Assembly: GCF_024713975.1 (NCBI RefSeq)
Contig: NC_091111.1
Location: 12,029,001-12,093,000, forward strand
Length of the DNA stretch: 64,000 bases
Source: Paralichthys olivaceus
Taxonomy: Eukaryota; Chordata; Actinopteri; Pleuronectiformes; Paralichthyidae
Direction: 5' to 3'
Under the pieces are notes generated by a model. The model worked only from the letters and a program-made list of their open reading frames with translations. It had not been told where the DNA came from and searched no databases. Below are positions 1 through 15,000 of the stretch, piece by piece (position 1 is the first letter of the stretch; each line of letters begins with the position of its first letter). Both the position numbers and the translations under genes were made by a program.

Positions 1-91
1 TAAACTTTATTAACATAGTATAAATCAGATTTCAGGAAACAGGCATTGACATGTGGTGATAAGTGTATAATTACAAAGTGAATGGACAAAC

Positions 92-3000
92 CAATGGCAT
101 TTTTCAGGGTTTCAAATGTGATCTCCTCTGCTGGTGTCCTCTGAAGAAGAGAAAAAGAAAAACACAACATGATGAGGTAACTGAGTAACTTCTCTATTCC
201 TTGCACTCTCAAGTTTTACAACATTACATTGTCTTCAACCCTTTACCTCCTCTTTCTCTGGACTGTTTCGGGACTCCACCTCACCCTGGATAGAGTTGGT
301 CTCACCAATGCTCTTTCTCTTGGACAGACGGTCCTCATCTGGAAAGAGAGCAGATTTGTTTATTTTATTAGAAAATGTAGTTTTAATTCTACTATAAAAC
401 CCACTGCAACTGTTCCTTTTACTCTATTACATTTATTTGACAGCAGCTTACTCGTGGCTTTACAGGTGGAGATTTTAAAAAGAGTCTGTAAAAGAATCAG
501 CCCTGATGAAGTCCATAAAAATCCTCTCTATGTAAATGTAGAGGGGAGTAGTTTGAACCAATAGACATTATCATCATAATTTACTTGAAGAGAAAAGTAC
601 ATGAATCAATTTAAGAGTTCCTTCCCTTTGTTACGGTTTAAATCATGAGACAAGGGATGTACTTTTACCTGTGAACTGTGGGACATAAGGCGTAGCCAGT
701 CTCTCGGTGTTGTAACCACTGCCTCCGAGAACCTCTGTGATCTTCGACTGGAGGAACAGAACATCCCCTTCTACCCTCTCCAGTGAGGAAGGCAGTCTAG
801 GAAAAAGCAGGGAGAGGTGGTTGTTTTCAATGTTAGTATTGAATATTTAATCATCAAATTCCACACTGGTTGGGTTGAGGAGGAAGGAGAACTGAATGTG
901 GAATGTGGTACATACTTGGGGTCATCAACGAACACACCCTCAGGTAGAAGGTGGGGACTTTCTTTCTGTCTGACCTCAATAACCTGAAGGGGCAGAGGAG
1001 AGAGGCAGTTTGTTAACACATTTATTCTTGGAACTCAGACATGCATAAAAAAAACAAAGGAGTCCAGACCTCGTGTATGTGCTGGCAGAAGGCTGGGATG
1101 GTGGTGAGCTGGCAGATGAGGTTGAGGTAGGCGGCGGCGAGGGCGTGAACAGCACAGCGGTTGTAAACTGGCAGAGCCTCATCGGTGGACAGAGCCAGGT
1201 CCTGCACAGGATTGACAACTCTGTAAGACGCTACCTGACGATCTCTGGCAACTCAACATAACCTCTAGAATACTATTTCAACTGAATCCAGAGAAACGAC
1301 TTCCGACGTGGTTTAATGTGTCTTGGGCTGTGTCTTCTTGCATTGTTATTATGTCAACCAAGGAGGTTATTACCTCCGCCTAGGGGGTTGTATTTTCATT
1401 GCAATTTGTCTGTGTAAAAAGGATTTCTCATAAACTACTCAACCAATTTCCATAAAACTTTAAGTCGGGGTGGAGAATGACCCGAGGAAGAACCCATTAC
1501 ATTTTGGAGCAGATCCAGAGAAAATAGAAGATCTAGGATTTTTTTTTTAACATGACCAGACATGACGTTGTGTATTCTCCTGGTGTCCATTGCATTTAGG
1601 TCAGTGCTCCTGACCTAAATGCAATGGACACCACAGCATTTAGGTTGATTTTGAAGTGTTAATTTTTCTGAAGAAGTTTGGTTTTAATTTGTTATTTGAT
1701 GCTATTTAAATGTCATTGACAGCCGAGACAGACTTCTGATTGGTTGAGTGCATGCATCGGTGGCCAATTGCCCCAATTGCTACGGCGCAGACTCTATAAG
1801 TGAATATAGTAAAATTTTCATCAGTACCTGCAATGCGAGTGCCAGGCGAATGAGGTCCACCACCACCTCTTCGTTTGCCAGCTCCACGCTGAGAAGGCCC
1901 AACAGAGCAAAGAGGTTCTCGTAGTGCTGCCGACCACTGCTCTCCTCCTTACAGCCCAGGTAGATGTGTCGGTACAGCTGCTGGCCATGCTACCAGTAAA
2001 GGAGATTTTATCTATTTAATTAAGTGCAAATGTAATACAGAATATAATCTAAAATAGGAAAAGCAGAGTTGAAGTAAATTAAATTCGAAAGGGAGAGAAA
2101 AAATACTGTTTATAAATCAGACATTTTCAATTCCACTGAAACAAAGCACCTATAGCTGGAGGACAGACCTTCTTCATGAATAAGTTGTCCTGTCTGGAAC
2201 ACTTGTCAACTTTGAGCTTGAGAATAGAGATGTCCGAGATGATGCTGCACAGAGAGAAGAACACACAAACTGTAAATGAAGCACTGAGTGGTCTGATTAA
2301 CCAAATCTAGCATGGTACAACTTAGGCCCTAGAAAACTCACAGACACAAAAACATACCTAATATTGGCAAACTTGGGCCTGTTGTCGTGCCTGTCGATAA
2401 GACTGAGGAGGATCTGAAGCACCAGCAGTCGAATCTCTGGATCCTCGGTTAGAGAGAAGGACAGCAGCGGCTCCAGGAAGGAGTTTGGCAGCGCCGTCAA
2501 CATGTTGGTGGTCTGGAAACCTGCCGTCACCTGAGACAATCATAAGCACAGTTTAAGTTTGCAAACTTACAAAACATGACTGATTAGCCATTATGGCACA
2601 AGTGACAGACAATTTCTTAATTATGACCTACTCACTTCTGATTGGCTTCTTTTATATCTAAGGACCATGACCAGCATCATGGGTGTGACGTTAATCTGTT
2701 GCATTAATGCTAATGTTTAATTTTGATTACAGGAATTAATTTTTTACACATGTTGAGAAACAGGCTTATGGTTCTGTTCCTTTTAGCTCCAGATAGGGGA
2801 CCTGGATGAATGTGTGCTTTCACAGTACACAATTCAGCTTTGGCCAGAATTACATCACGAGGAGAATATCTGTGGTGCACAAACATTCCTCAGTTAACAG
2901 AAAAACAAATGTGAAGACATGCAGAAAAAACATTCCTTTAGATCACTATAGAGCAGCCAAAAAACACAGCTTTCAGAGACTATTTTCTAATAAAAGACAA

Positions 3001-6000
3001 GAGATAAGTTTTTGAGGAATGAAGCGTTCCGATAAACACAGCTACAGGCACTATTATGTCAACCCGGTGAGTGTTCCTGTTATTTTCTACTTCTCTTGAT
3101 TTCACATCTGTGTAGAAATAAAACTTCCACATCTGAGTTTTCATCTCCTTCCAACTTCAGAACTTTATAAAGAACCACCAATTCAAAGCTTTTTAAATGA
3201 ATAAACGATACCAACCTGGACCAAGGACTTCAGCAACATAACCTGAATCATCCTGGTGCCCTCAGGCCTGGGGATGAAAGAGCAAATACAATTAAAGCCT
3301 AAAACAGTTAAGTGTTGTTTATAAAATGTTTTTGTCTGACTGACAGAATGGCTTAAGGTAGAAATGTGTTTGTTGTTTGACATGCAAGAATAATTTACCC
3401 GGAGCCTGTGGACGGCAGAGCCAGGTGAACCCCAGGGACAGGGATCTTGCCCATAATGAAAAGCATGACTTCTGATCTCTGGTATGTTGGTAGAGTGTTG
3501 GCAAATGAACCTGAAAGAGAAAAAAAACACACAGACATGTAAACACTCACATGTAAAGACACAGGTATAAGCATAAACAAGACAAGGTAAACATAAGCAC
3601 CACAGACAATCAGATCCAGTGCAGGAGCATGTCAGTGAAAAGGCTCCCACACTCCCTCTCTCTCTCACACACACACAGACAAACACACTAACCATAGCAG
3701 CCAGTCATGCCAACCACTCACTCACCGATGGTCCTGATGACGGCCTCCTGCAGCTGCCGCTCCTCGTGAGCTTTGATGATCTTTGTGCCAATGTTGGTGT
3801 TGCCGTCGTAGGAGCCGGTCAACTCGTAGTCCACACTTAGACGAAGCTGCCGCAGCAGAGTGTTGAAGACCTCCAAAACTGTGGGGCCTGCAGATGCAAA
3901 CAAAATATTCCACAGTGGGCAAGATACTGGATTGTGGAGACAGTGTATGAATGTTGAGTGATGGAAAGATTGTGGTTTGGTGGCTAGCACTGTCGCCTTA
4001 AACCAAAAAGGTCCCCGGTTCAAATCCCGGTTTCAAGTTTAGCTTTGCATGTTTTCCCTTTGTCTGCGTAGGTTTTCTGCGGCTTCCTCCCACAGTCCAA
4101 AGACAAACAGACTGGGGTTAGGACTCAAAAAGTATTTGTGTGTGTGTGTATATACGACTCACCAACAGAGCCACTGGCTGCAATGGCAGCTGCCTCCAGC
4201 AAAACCTCCACTATCCCAGCTCGCACTGTGGCTGAGTTCTTGCTGTTAGCATCCAGGTGTCCGAGAAGCTGCTGGATGACCAGGTGAGAATGCTGAGACT
4301 GAAAAAGAAAGAAAGAAAGAGAGACAGAAGGGGTAGAAAAGTGGTAAATTACAGTAAGTCATTCAACCAGGTGGTAAACTCTAAAAGCTGTGGTCCTGAA
4401 ACTAGGCTGGTCCCTGACTCCAAAATGAACCACATGTGCAAGGAGGTTTCCTTCCCCCATGGAATCAGCAAACGCCCCCCTGAGCTTTTTTCAGCTGTAA
4501 ATCAGTGAGAACTCCACATATTACCAGGGGATGTTTTGACTGTCCCTAAATCATGTAACAACCACTTGCAAAGACAATATAGCACACTGTGTAAATCACA
4601 TTTAAGATTTCAGGATTCCATTTCTACAATTTTTGAAAAAAAAGGAGGTGAGGAAGAGGTCTTGAAGGATATATAGGCACTTTATCACTCACCTGGATGG
4701 AGTACATGATGATTTTGAAGCAGCGCACCGCAAAAGTCTTCCCCTCCCATAGAGAGTGGTTATCTAAGTGCCTGGGGGAACACAGACAGGAAGAGGTGAA
4801 TGGAGGATACGGGAAATGGAATCATATAGAGTGAATAGTAATACCTCTCCACAGAATCCCACCATCAAGACAGAGGGTGTAATTTTAGCTCTGCAAAGGA
4901 GGTTATGTTTTCATCTGCATTAGTCTGTTCGATAGTAAGCAGGATTATGCAAAAACTATAGTGATTTGAGGAAACTTTGTGGTAGAGTGGGGCATGACCC
5001 ACAGGAAAAGCCCATTACATTTTCAGATTCAGATAAGTGGACAGATCCCAGTTTTTTTTCATTTTTCTTTATAATGCTGAGATAGGGCGATAGCCTTGGG
5101 GGAGGTATGCAATGTCTGAGAAACTTCTTAGTTTACTTTTGTATCTGTGTGATTAACGTGTCTTGACAGAAAGATAAAGGAGGCTTATGTGATTAAAACA
5201 TAACTCTGCCTCTTCATAGTAAATAATAAAATGAAAAATAAAGTCAACACTAATTATCAGAACATTCATCCAATATGATCAGGAGGATTAAAACGGAAAA
5301 ATTGGTCAAAATGAGAGATCTTTTTTCATGTAGAGAAACAGAGAGAGAGGTGGGGACATAAATTACTAAAGCATGAGACAGAGAGTGATGGATGGACCAG
5401 AGCTGCTCTCACACAGAACATGACAAGTGAGATGAATTGAGGGCAAATTGGGAGAAAACTGAAAATAGATGGATCAGGAGTGACATCCAATTCAAACGGT
5501 AGCCACAGTCACCAAAAATAATTTTTAAAATTTATAAATCCTACTTTGCAATATTTCTTCTTTTCAATATCCAGATCAATCAGTTATAACATTTTCTGCA
5601 GGTTATCAGATTTAGCTGCATTCTTTGCAAGCACATAACATACAAGTTAAGGAGAAGTTAACCTTACTGCTAAGTCACTTCTCCAACCACAACTCCATGG
5701 AAATACAGTGTAAGGCAGGAATGATAAATGCTCTCTGACATACAGGGACTGAAGACAGAATGAAAAAAAAAAAGTAATAAAAAAGTAATAAGCATTAATG
5801 TCTAGGGCTCAGACAGTTAAAGGTGGAGACAAATAAAATACTTTTCCAGGAAGAACAGTAGAGCTGCATTGATTCAACTAAAAGAGAGGTGGAGGAAGTG
5901 AAGGATGGAGAAAGAGCTCATCTCACAAAGGACCAGGCTCAGAGGCATTCAAAGTTAAATAAAGACATGACAGAAGATGACAACAGAGGCAAACGTCTTC

Positions 6001-9000
6001 TAAAAAAAAAAAAAAACCCAACAGTAATTATATCATAACCTTGGAATGCAGACATCAATATAAATGCAGTACGATACAATGCAAATGTTCGCTCTGCAAA
6101 ACATGCACTCGCATCTATAAATGTGTAACCTTGCATTGACCTTGTGCCCCCTTGTGCGTGAATGTGGGTAAAGCTAAAAATACTGGAGTAGCGTCCTGGG
6201 ATGCAGCCCTTCTTCAGGTTTAGCCAGTGCGTAAAAAAAAAACAGATCCTGCATGAGGGAACAAATCGGAACGAGAGGACAGATCTTGTAAATAAAAGAG
6301 CATGCAGGGCTGTCTCACATTAGCACGGGGGTGATGGCATTCTTGATGTTGCCATAGGCAGCTCGTCCCAGCAGCTCCCTGAAGCAGCGCTCCGTCAGCT
6401 CCACTGGGCTCTCCTTCTCCTTCTCCGACGCCTGCAGCGGTGAGGGGGAGCGGCTGGCGGGGAGAGATTGCAGGTGAGAAAGCAGAAAAGAAGAGGGAGA
6501 GATAAGGAGAAGAAAGGGCAGGAGGGAGGGAGGGAGGGGAAGGTGAGTTGGAAGAGGCAGAGAGGTAACGACAGAGAAAGAGAGAAGAGACGAGAGTTTG
6601 GAATCAGTTCGACTCAACAGCAGTAACAGTTACACCAAAGCTCCATGTTTTCCACAGAAACACTCTGCACTGCAGCCTTCACTCCTGAGGTGACTTTTCC
6701 CTCTGCAGTAAAAATTAAGTGGATGTGTTTGCCCTCGTGTTTTGTTTGTGTGTGAGAGTGTGTGTGGATGCTCGCAGTCGCTCCAGCCTTCCTTTACTCT
6801 CATGCATAGTTAAAACCTCCACCATAAATCTAACTTGGTCATGACTAGCCTCGGGTGGTCCACCAATGATGACATTATTTATTTATGACCCAACTCTTTT
6901 ATCTCTCCTGCTCCTGCTGCTGCTGCTGCTGCTGTGGAGGAAATGTGACTTCCTGTCTCTCAGTGACTGCCCCTAGCTAAGACAAAACTCACAAAACCAA
7001 GAAAAATATGAAATAAATATATAATATTAACAGTTTAAAGTCACAAACTTAAAAGGAGAAACTTTCTTTTGGTCAGCTGTAGAAAACTCAGAAGGTGAGG
7101 TGTTGAAAGGTTTACATTCGTGACACTGACTCCTGTGCAAAGATAAGGACAAATCAAACACCCACAGGAGACAGTCTCTGCTATCATGGTACTGTTTTGT
7201 CTAATGAGAGGAAGTATTTAAGGAGGAATTAGCATCACTAACAACTCTAATCCTACTGTTCTACCATAATCTAACATTATAGCTGCTTTCATTAAACTCA
7301 TCAAACAACTTACTGACAGGGTATTTGGATCTGCAGAGTGTGAATGCATGTTTAGGTTCATGATCATTACAATTTTCTGCTGAGACAAAACCTGGAAGGA
7401 AACTTTTTACAGAGCATAAAGAGTTTGCTTTAAACAATCTGAGTACATGTTCTAAAGTATGTCACACGGTATTGCGAAAAAAGTCATTGTACCATACACA
7501 TGATTCTAAAGGGTTGTACCCAGTCGAGAGTATATGCGAGTGTTGTGCACATCTGACCACATCTCATTTTAAAAACAATGGATGCTCAGATGGACACAAG
7601 TTCATTTTGTATTAAAGAACTTGGGGAAAGGGAAAATTACAACTGCATTGGTGTGAAACTAGAAAAGACTTTTGTCCCACATGAGATTTAAATCAACCAG
7701 ACTTTAGTACCAGAAATAAACTCGCTCTCTCACTCTCTCTATGAATCATTAGAAGATAAAACTGTGTCTTATCTTTAAATGCACCATTTGTGTGACCTGA
7801 ACTCACATATGATGGCATTCACTGCTGTGGGTTTCGTCACTGTTAAGTATAGAGGGTGCACGGCAGGGGCAGACCTCATAACTCTCACAGAGGGGAGGGA
7901 AGCATGCTGGGAAGTCTGTCTGTCTCTCCATCTACTTCATCATTACAATTACCTCCACGTGTCATTGCTCTGTTTTCTATTACCCTCCCTCCACCCAGTC
8001 CTTCAATGCTCTTAACACTATTTCCCCCCTTTGCTCCTGTGACCTCAATTAGTTACTCTGCATCTCTCATTGGCGTGGTCTTGCCCTCAATCCTCGTGAT
8101 GCCGTTATTCTCGAATGATTGCAACATTTCTGTTCGTGTTTTCCCCCTTTCTTCTTCAGATTTTCTCCCCAACTCCAGGTTTCTTTGTCCTCAGATGCTG
8201 CATGCGGGGACACAGACGCCCGTAAGGGGAGCAATGCTGTCAGTGGATTCAGTCAGCGATGACAGTGATGATGAATGACGTGGGTGGTGTCTGGCTAGAC
8301 TGCCAGGACAAATATGGCAGAAACAGACAAACAGCACCAGTAGGCCACAGAGTAACGGCTGTGGACTGTGAGGGAGGCATGACGGGTCAATGCTGATTAA
8401 TTTTAGGTCAATCATTTTCTCACCCCATGTTGACAATCTAGTCTCTTTAGTGACAACCACAGACATAGATCACAGAATCACTGAGTGTATGTAAAGATGG
8501 ACGACTTGTTTCCATGCTGAAAAGAAGCTAAAATAGTCTGCGCTGTAGTGACCGGGGGGATGCACAGGTGGTATTTGCATGTCATGCCAAACTTTTACAA
8601 ACTTGATTTTTGGGAAAAAGCGAAAGCCCCAGTGTGTGTCTATATAAAAGAGAGAGAGGAGCACGGAGGGGCTAAGTGAATCAAAACTCTACAATGAAAT
8701 GAGATTCTACTACTTTGAAATAGAAACAAAAGTAGGAGATCAATATGTGGTGCTGGATATTGATGTTGTGGTTGCGGCCACAAATGAATGAATGAATGTG
8801 AAAAAAAAACGTTTTTGGTTTGTAATGACACTGTAGCAGATCACCTTAGTAGGCGGTCCTTCAAAGTTCAATGTGACATATTTGTTCACACCACCAAACA
8901 AATGCATCCATATGCATCGAAGATCACCTCAGAATATAGTCTGAATCATCAGATCTCAAATGTGTCCTAAATGCATCTTATGTGCATTCATACCTCATTC

Positions 9001-12000
9001 CTCTTCTTGTAAGATCACCAGAGACACATCTTAATACCACGTCTAAACAGGGTTGGCTTAATATCCATTATATATTTGCCATAGGTCTGATAAACTGGAA
9101 ACAACTCAGTTAATGTCCTTGTGGGCACTCACCTCTCTGTACGCTCTCCACTCTGCAGGTTGAAAAGCAGAGAGGGGACGATCTTGTCCATGTGCTGAGG
9201 GTCCCAGATGTTGGCCTGTAGCTCATCATTCACAGTCTTCCTCACCACACCCTGCAGACCCTTGATACCTGCCATACGGATCCTGGAGGCAACAAACATA
9301 GACACAGATCATTTGACTGATCCTAAAAATGGATGATTGTATTTATAATTCTGTCAGTGTTTGTCTTGTGTTTTATTCAAGGTTATATTTAACTGTCCAA
9401 AGATCTAACTTCTATTTTCAGGAGATGACAAAATAACTCAAAAGATTTAATTGTACTAGAGAAGAAAGATGTTCACAGGCAGGGGTACTTTGAGGGAGTC
9501 TAAAATAAACTTTGTGATTTAGTCTAATAAAAAAGCAGTGACTTAATATCTCTGCCTCTGGTTCAGTCAAGCATCTGTCCACTCACTTGGTACGGATGTC
9601 AGGGTCCTCGTAACTGGAGTGGCACATCTCACTGAAGCGTGACACGAAGAAGTCATAACTGCGGTGGTATGACGGTGTGTCCTCTTCTATGTTGGCAAAC
9701 TTCACAAACTGAGAGAGGGGGGAAAAGAAAAAAATAAATCTGCTCTTTAATATGCCAAGTTCATGAATAGTTTATCTTAATTAAAAAATGACTGATGAAA
9801 TGACCCTAAATCCTCAGGGTGAATATCTCCTCAATTAACGTCAAAGCTGTAGCACCATAACATCTCATTAAGAATGAAAAGCACAGAGCAGAGGAGGGCT
9901 CTCCCACTGCGCCAGAAAATGTCACCATTTAAACACGATGACATTTAGCTTCACACCACACGACAATTAATAAATTATGAACTTGATTTCTTTGGAATCA
10001 AGTTAGACATGATAAACCTCTAACAAGAATTATGCAGTTTATTCAGTAAAGGAGATGTAATGTAATTACATGATTCCCCCTTACAAAGAGAGTGCTGTAA
10101 CCCAAAAGCTGAATTTATGGAGAAAATGAGCATCTAAAGAAGTCCCTGGTGAGTTCATTTCCTGGGTTCAGTGTCAGAGTGGTTACTGGAATCAAATGAA
10201 GTACCCTTGAGCAAATTTAATGAAGTGAACCAGTAACTGCCCCTGTGATGCCACTCAGTAAATTGCTGCAGCAGTTGATACCCGGACGCTGCCCAGTTTT
10301 ACTGGCAGTATCAAGTCTGTGTCTGCAGAACCTCAACAGACAGGAGCTGAGGTTATAAATATTTCTGCAACCAAAGGCTTCTTCTTTTTTCTCTCACGGT
10401 GGAGAAAACAGTAACTCAGACAGTGATGTGCTGAAGAGCAGGGTATGTGGGGAGAGGCTCTTCAGTGTACGGTTTTAGGTCACTGAAACAGAGTGTGAGA
10501 AAAACTGGTCGGGCTGTGTCGAGTCCTTTGGTTATAAACTCTCCTAATCCCCTCCTAACCTCTCTCTGACACCAGGCAGCATGCGATGAGCCATATAATG
10601 CAGAATACTAAAGGAGGGACGCAATAACACATTTATTTGAACTGAAAATTACAGTATACATATATTTTTATGAATGAAGAAGCTTACCTTGATGTATATT
10701 AGGACTGAAACTAACCCTAATCAATATCCTCACTGAAGGCAGACTGAAAGCAAAGATTAAATTTAGCAGATAAGGCAAAATTCAACTATTGATTGTGATA
10801 AACCGCACTAAGATGCTCAATTAATCATGCACTCTGAGGTGTGTGTGCTGGAGTGTACGGCCTTCCATCAGTCCTAAAAACGCACATGTGAGGGTGTGCA
10901 AGAGACTGATAGCAGGAAGATTATGAGTGAGAGGCTGACATGTCTCGTCAATCTGTGTAGATGACTGCGGAGCTTTGCCAGTGTGGTCTGTAGCTAATCT
11001 GACTTCCTTTATGTGTCCTCTGCTGACCTGGCGCAACAGCACTCTTAGCTTCTTCCCACATCACAGGATGCTCATCGCTCCCACTCCCTCTGCCCACCGC
11101 TCGTCTTGCTGAGCTCTGATCGTTCTCAAGATTAACGTCTTATACACATCGGGAAAGTAAATGCAGCCTGTTAACTTCTGATTAAGATAATACCTCTAAA
11201 TCCATTGAAATGGGAGGAATTTGATGTGGCATAAGAGCTTAGAATCTAAGGCACATTAATCAGATTAATGACTAACAGTTCGAGAATGTGTCTGTTTTTA
11301 TAACCGTAAAATGTTCTTGTCTTAGCTTTTAAATGACTCTTGTTACAACAAATTTCATGAGCAAGTAGGTTTTCTCCTTATCAAATTACATTTGTAGCTC
11401 CAAATTATCTATTTGGCTTCGACAGTAAGTGTGAATTCTTTGAAAAACGTCCTTACATGAGGTCACTCAGACTTCAAGTTGGAAACTATATTTGTTTTCT
11501 CCTCGAATGCAACAACTATGGTTAAGTGTCAGTTTGATTATTTTAATGTTAACCACAAGTATTCACTCAAGTTGTAGGTTATCACCACGGTGTCAGTTTG
11601 ATGTAGATACTTTCACACTGTATTGAGTAAAAAGAAAGAATATTTGCAATTGAAACTGGTAATAGTTGTTCTAAAAGGGAATAACAGTCATTACACAAAA
11701 TGCTTATCTTAAATGACCAGATGTATGGTTTTCTTAGTTTTTTCCATATTGGCAGAAATGTAAAATGTGTTGAACTTTTTAAACTTGTAATCTAATCCTG
11801 GACACTCACCGAGTTGGTTCCTAGGATCTGTAGATTGGGTTTATCTGACTCAAGCAGCTTGCGCACCATCTTCAGAAAACTCTCCACAAACAGGTTGATG
11901 CTCTGACAGTGGCAGGCCATCAGCAGCTGGTCCAGAGCCTCCATGGCTATGCACACATAGCTGAGGAGGAAGTGAGACACAGGTCAATTTAATATAACTT

Positions 12001-15000
12001 GTCTGTATATTTGATATAGAGAATAGAGTTATGGTTATATTCTGAATGGCTAAATGCACACAGTCACGGATACAAAGTTTGATAATCTGCCACACAAACA
12101 CTGAAGTCTCACATCGTGCACAGGCAGAGCGACTCTGCCAAGGGTAAGTGTAATCTGCACAGGCTCTTTACTCTGGAAAGAATCAGCACCAGGCGTAATA
12201 TTCATCAGTCATGGAAGACAACAAATTCTGTGGCTTATAAAGCAAGTACCGAATGTGTAGAAACATCACTGCTGATGATCCTAATGCAGCCATGCAGAGA
12301 AACCTGCCCCTTCACCAACACTTTTTTGGGCACTTTGCACAGATTGCCCACTAAATAACAGAATTACTTTGCATTATTACTGAGCATGAAGAAGTAAAAT
12401 GGTGGAAAATGTGTTCAGACTGGAATAAACCTAATAATCTAGTTCAATGTATAAAGTGGATCTTAAAAGTACAATCTTTAATGGACAGTCAGTATATATC
12501 AATATGCTGAACACCTGTTACCCTCACCATTCTTCCCATTTCTTAACAGAAAGACCACTTCAAATTCACTCTTGAATTATATTTAAATCAGATAAGGTCA
12601 TTCATAGAATAAAAACTAAGTGCAGCTGAAATGTTTTTCTCGAGACTTTTTAGAATGCTGATTGACCGGTGAGGCTCACCCATATCTGTGTCGGGCCACA
12701 TCCCTTGACAATCTCTCCGACAGGTAAGCTCCGATACGGTCGAGCTTCTCTGGAGCTGACAGGGCATAAAATGTCAGCTTCTCCATGTTGGCTTTCACCA
12801 GCCCATCCTGGGAGGATGAAAGAGGGAAGAAAGGAAAGAAGAAAGAAAAAAAACAAGACACAGAGGATAAGATCATTTTAGGTTCTCACTCACATATCAT
12901 TTTATCCAAGACAAATCTCTAAGCTTTTGCAGCTACAGTATGTGAATGCAGTTGTGTGCAGCTCTCCCTAAAACCCAAGTTATACTTCTATAAACGGATC
13001 ACTGTGTTAACCTCCTTTTCCCCCTTGACATACTTCACTGCTCTTCAATTTGGTCAGGGGGGGAGGAGAGAGCTAAAAACATCTGTAGTCCATTGAGATC
13101 ACTTTACATTCTTACACATGCACTCAATGGAAGCGACACTGCCAAAAATAATCAGAGGTCAGATTAAAACTTGAACCCCTTGCTTAAACAACAATATTAT
13201 GATGGAAGACTTATAAGATATAAGATTTATAAATACACCCGTATAAAGCTTTGTAAGCCAAGTGCTCTAAAAAAAACTAAAATAAAACTGAATATGCTTA
13301 TGCTTTTTCATCTTTTAACACATCGCAGAGAAACATATAAAGAGCAGTAAAAATAGGTCCTGTGAACGGAACGATCACAAAAATGTGACCATGGTATAAA
13401 AAGCACAGGTGTTACTAACATTAAGGATGGCTCAGTTCTTAGGTGTCCCAGTAAGCCATGAAAGTGAGTGACTGAGTCAGCACGAACAAACCATGACCCT
13501 CAAACTCAAGCTGCGATGGAATTCAGTCGTTATTCATTTTTATTTAAACGTGAGTTCAATCGCGGCATGTGTGAAATATCGTGTGTGAAAAAAAACCTGT
13601 ACCTTGCAACTATTACCAATATGTAGATGAGATCATGTGGATTCAGTATTGACTCATCAGGTTCAATTGTTACACAACTATGTCGAAACAAACGTGACAG
13701 GTCAGGTGCAGAATTTAACTGTTGGTCCTTGGCGGAGGTATGTGGTCTTGAGTGCCACTGCAATTTGACATGTCATAGCAGGAAAAGCCAAGGTATAATA
13801 ACAGCAGCAGTATTATTGACTGATTTAATGTGAGCAAATTCAGTTGGCATGGATTCCTGGCACACCTGACTGACACAAGGCCTCTTATTTAGCTCTCGAG
13901 CTATGACAGATTTAAGTGTCTGGTATGAAAAAGCGCTGTCTCTCGAACCAGAGGGTTAATTCAGAGATCAGCTTAGGGCTGGCTTTGCTTTTGACCGCCT
14001 CTCCAAAACAGCCTGTGGCTGGAATCCATAACCAGTCACAAAGCAGAATATTGCAGCTGAAATTAGACAACATGCTCCAGCTAAAAAAATGAATTGGGAT
14101 TTTTGTTATACTAGCACACACACTCACACGGCCACATACCATTAGGTATATACAAGATACCATATGAATGCCCCCCTCTTGTGAAATTCACCTCTGAATA
14201 TTTTGAAAGCTCTGAAGTCTATTGAAGTTCATTTTTGATTGGATGGTAAGTTTACATGTTGAAATGTTTGTTTTTCTTCAGGATTTTATAATATGTTGAA
14301 GGAAAATGTTGATATTTCAGCCTCATGTTTTCTTCTGTGCATTAGGTACCGGCTTTACGTTACTCACCTACAAGCTTGCTAAATTGTTTTTTGCTTTTAT
14401 TTTCTTATTAACTCAAACATTCATTCTGTTGCCTAGCAGCACAATGAAACGACCTGATTGCAAAGCATACCAACATAACCATGAACTCCTGAGAAGGTTG
14501 TAGCAGCTTAATTCCAAACATAGAAACCTTTTTTTGGGGAGCACAGTATGCAGTCGCATATCCTCATGCTAACACATACACAAAACAGGGACAGACAGTC
14601 TGTGTGTGCTACTTTGTCCCCTGCACTTCCAGTTTTGGCCACAGGTCTGACAGGTAAAGTGGGTTACTGCAGCAGCACGGAGGCCCTTGAAAAGTTTTAT
14701 TTGCAATAAATCAGCTCCTTCTTCACCATCCGCTTCACGAGTCGTCTGTGTCAGATCTCAGTTCATTAGGAAGTGGAAGCAAAGAAGAGTTCTGTGGTTT
14801 GATACCAACAGCTCTAAATAGGACAGTTAGGAGTTGGTGCAAAGTTGTTTTATCACCTCAACTTCACTTTTCCTAAATCTAACATGTCACTTTTTATATT
14901 CATCTGCCTCAGTCGCTGGGGATGTACTTATCCCCCTTTTTCAGTCCTGATACTGATACCTACCTGACTTCTACTGACATTCAGTCAGTAAGCTCCACAT

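Noticed and set aside
1582..1632. Palindrome as a miRNA precursor
   Set aside because: The loop is only 5 nt and the stem 23 bp. Typical animal precursors have a longer stem and loop, and no known miRNA seed was recognised.
3972..4126. Functional tRNA gene
   Set aside because: Box A and box B are present, but the acceptor and anticodon stems do not pair and the 3' half is SINE-like.
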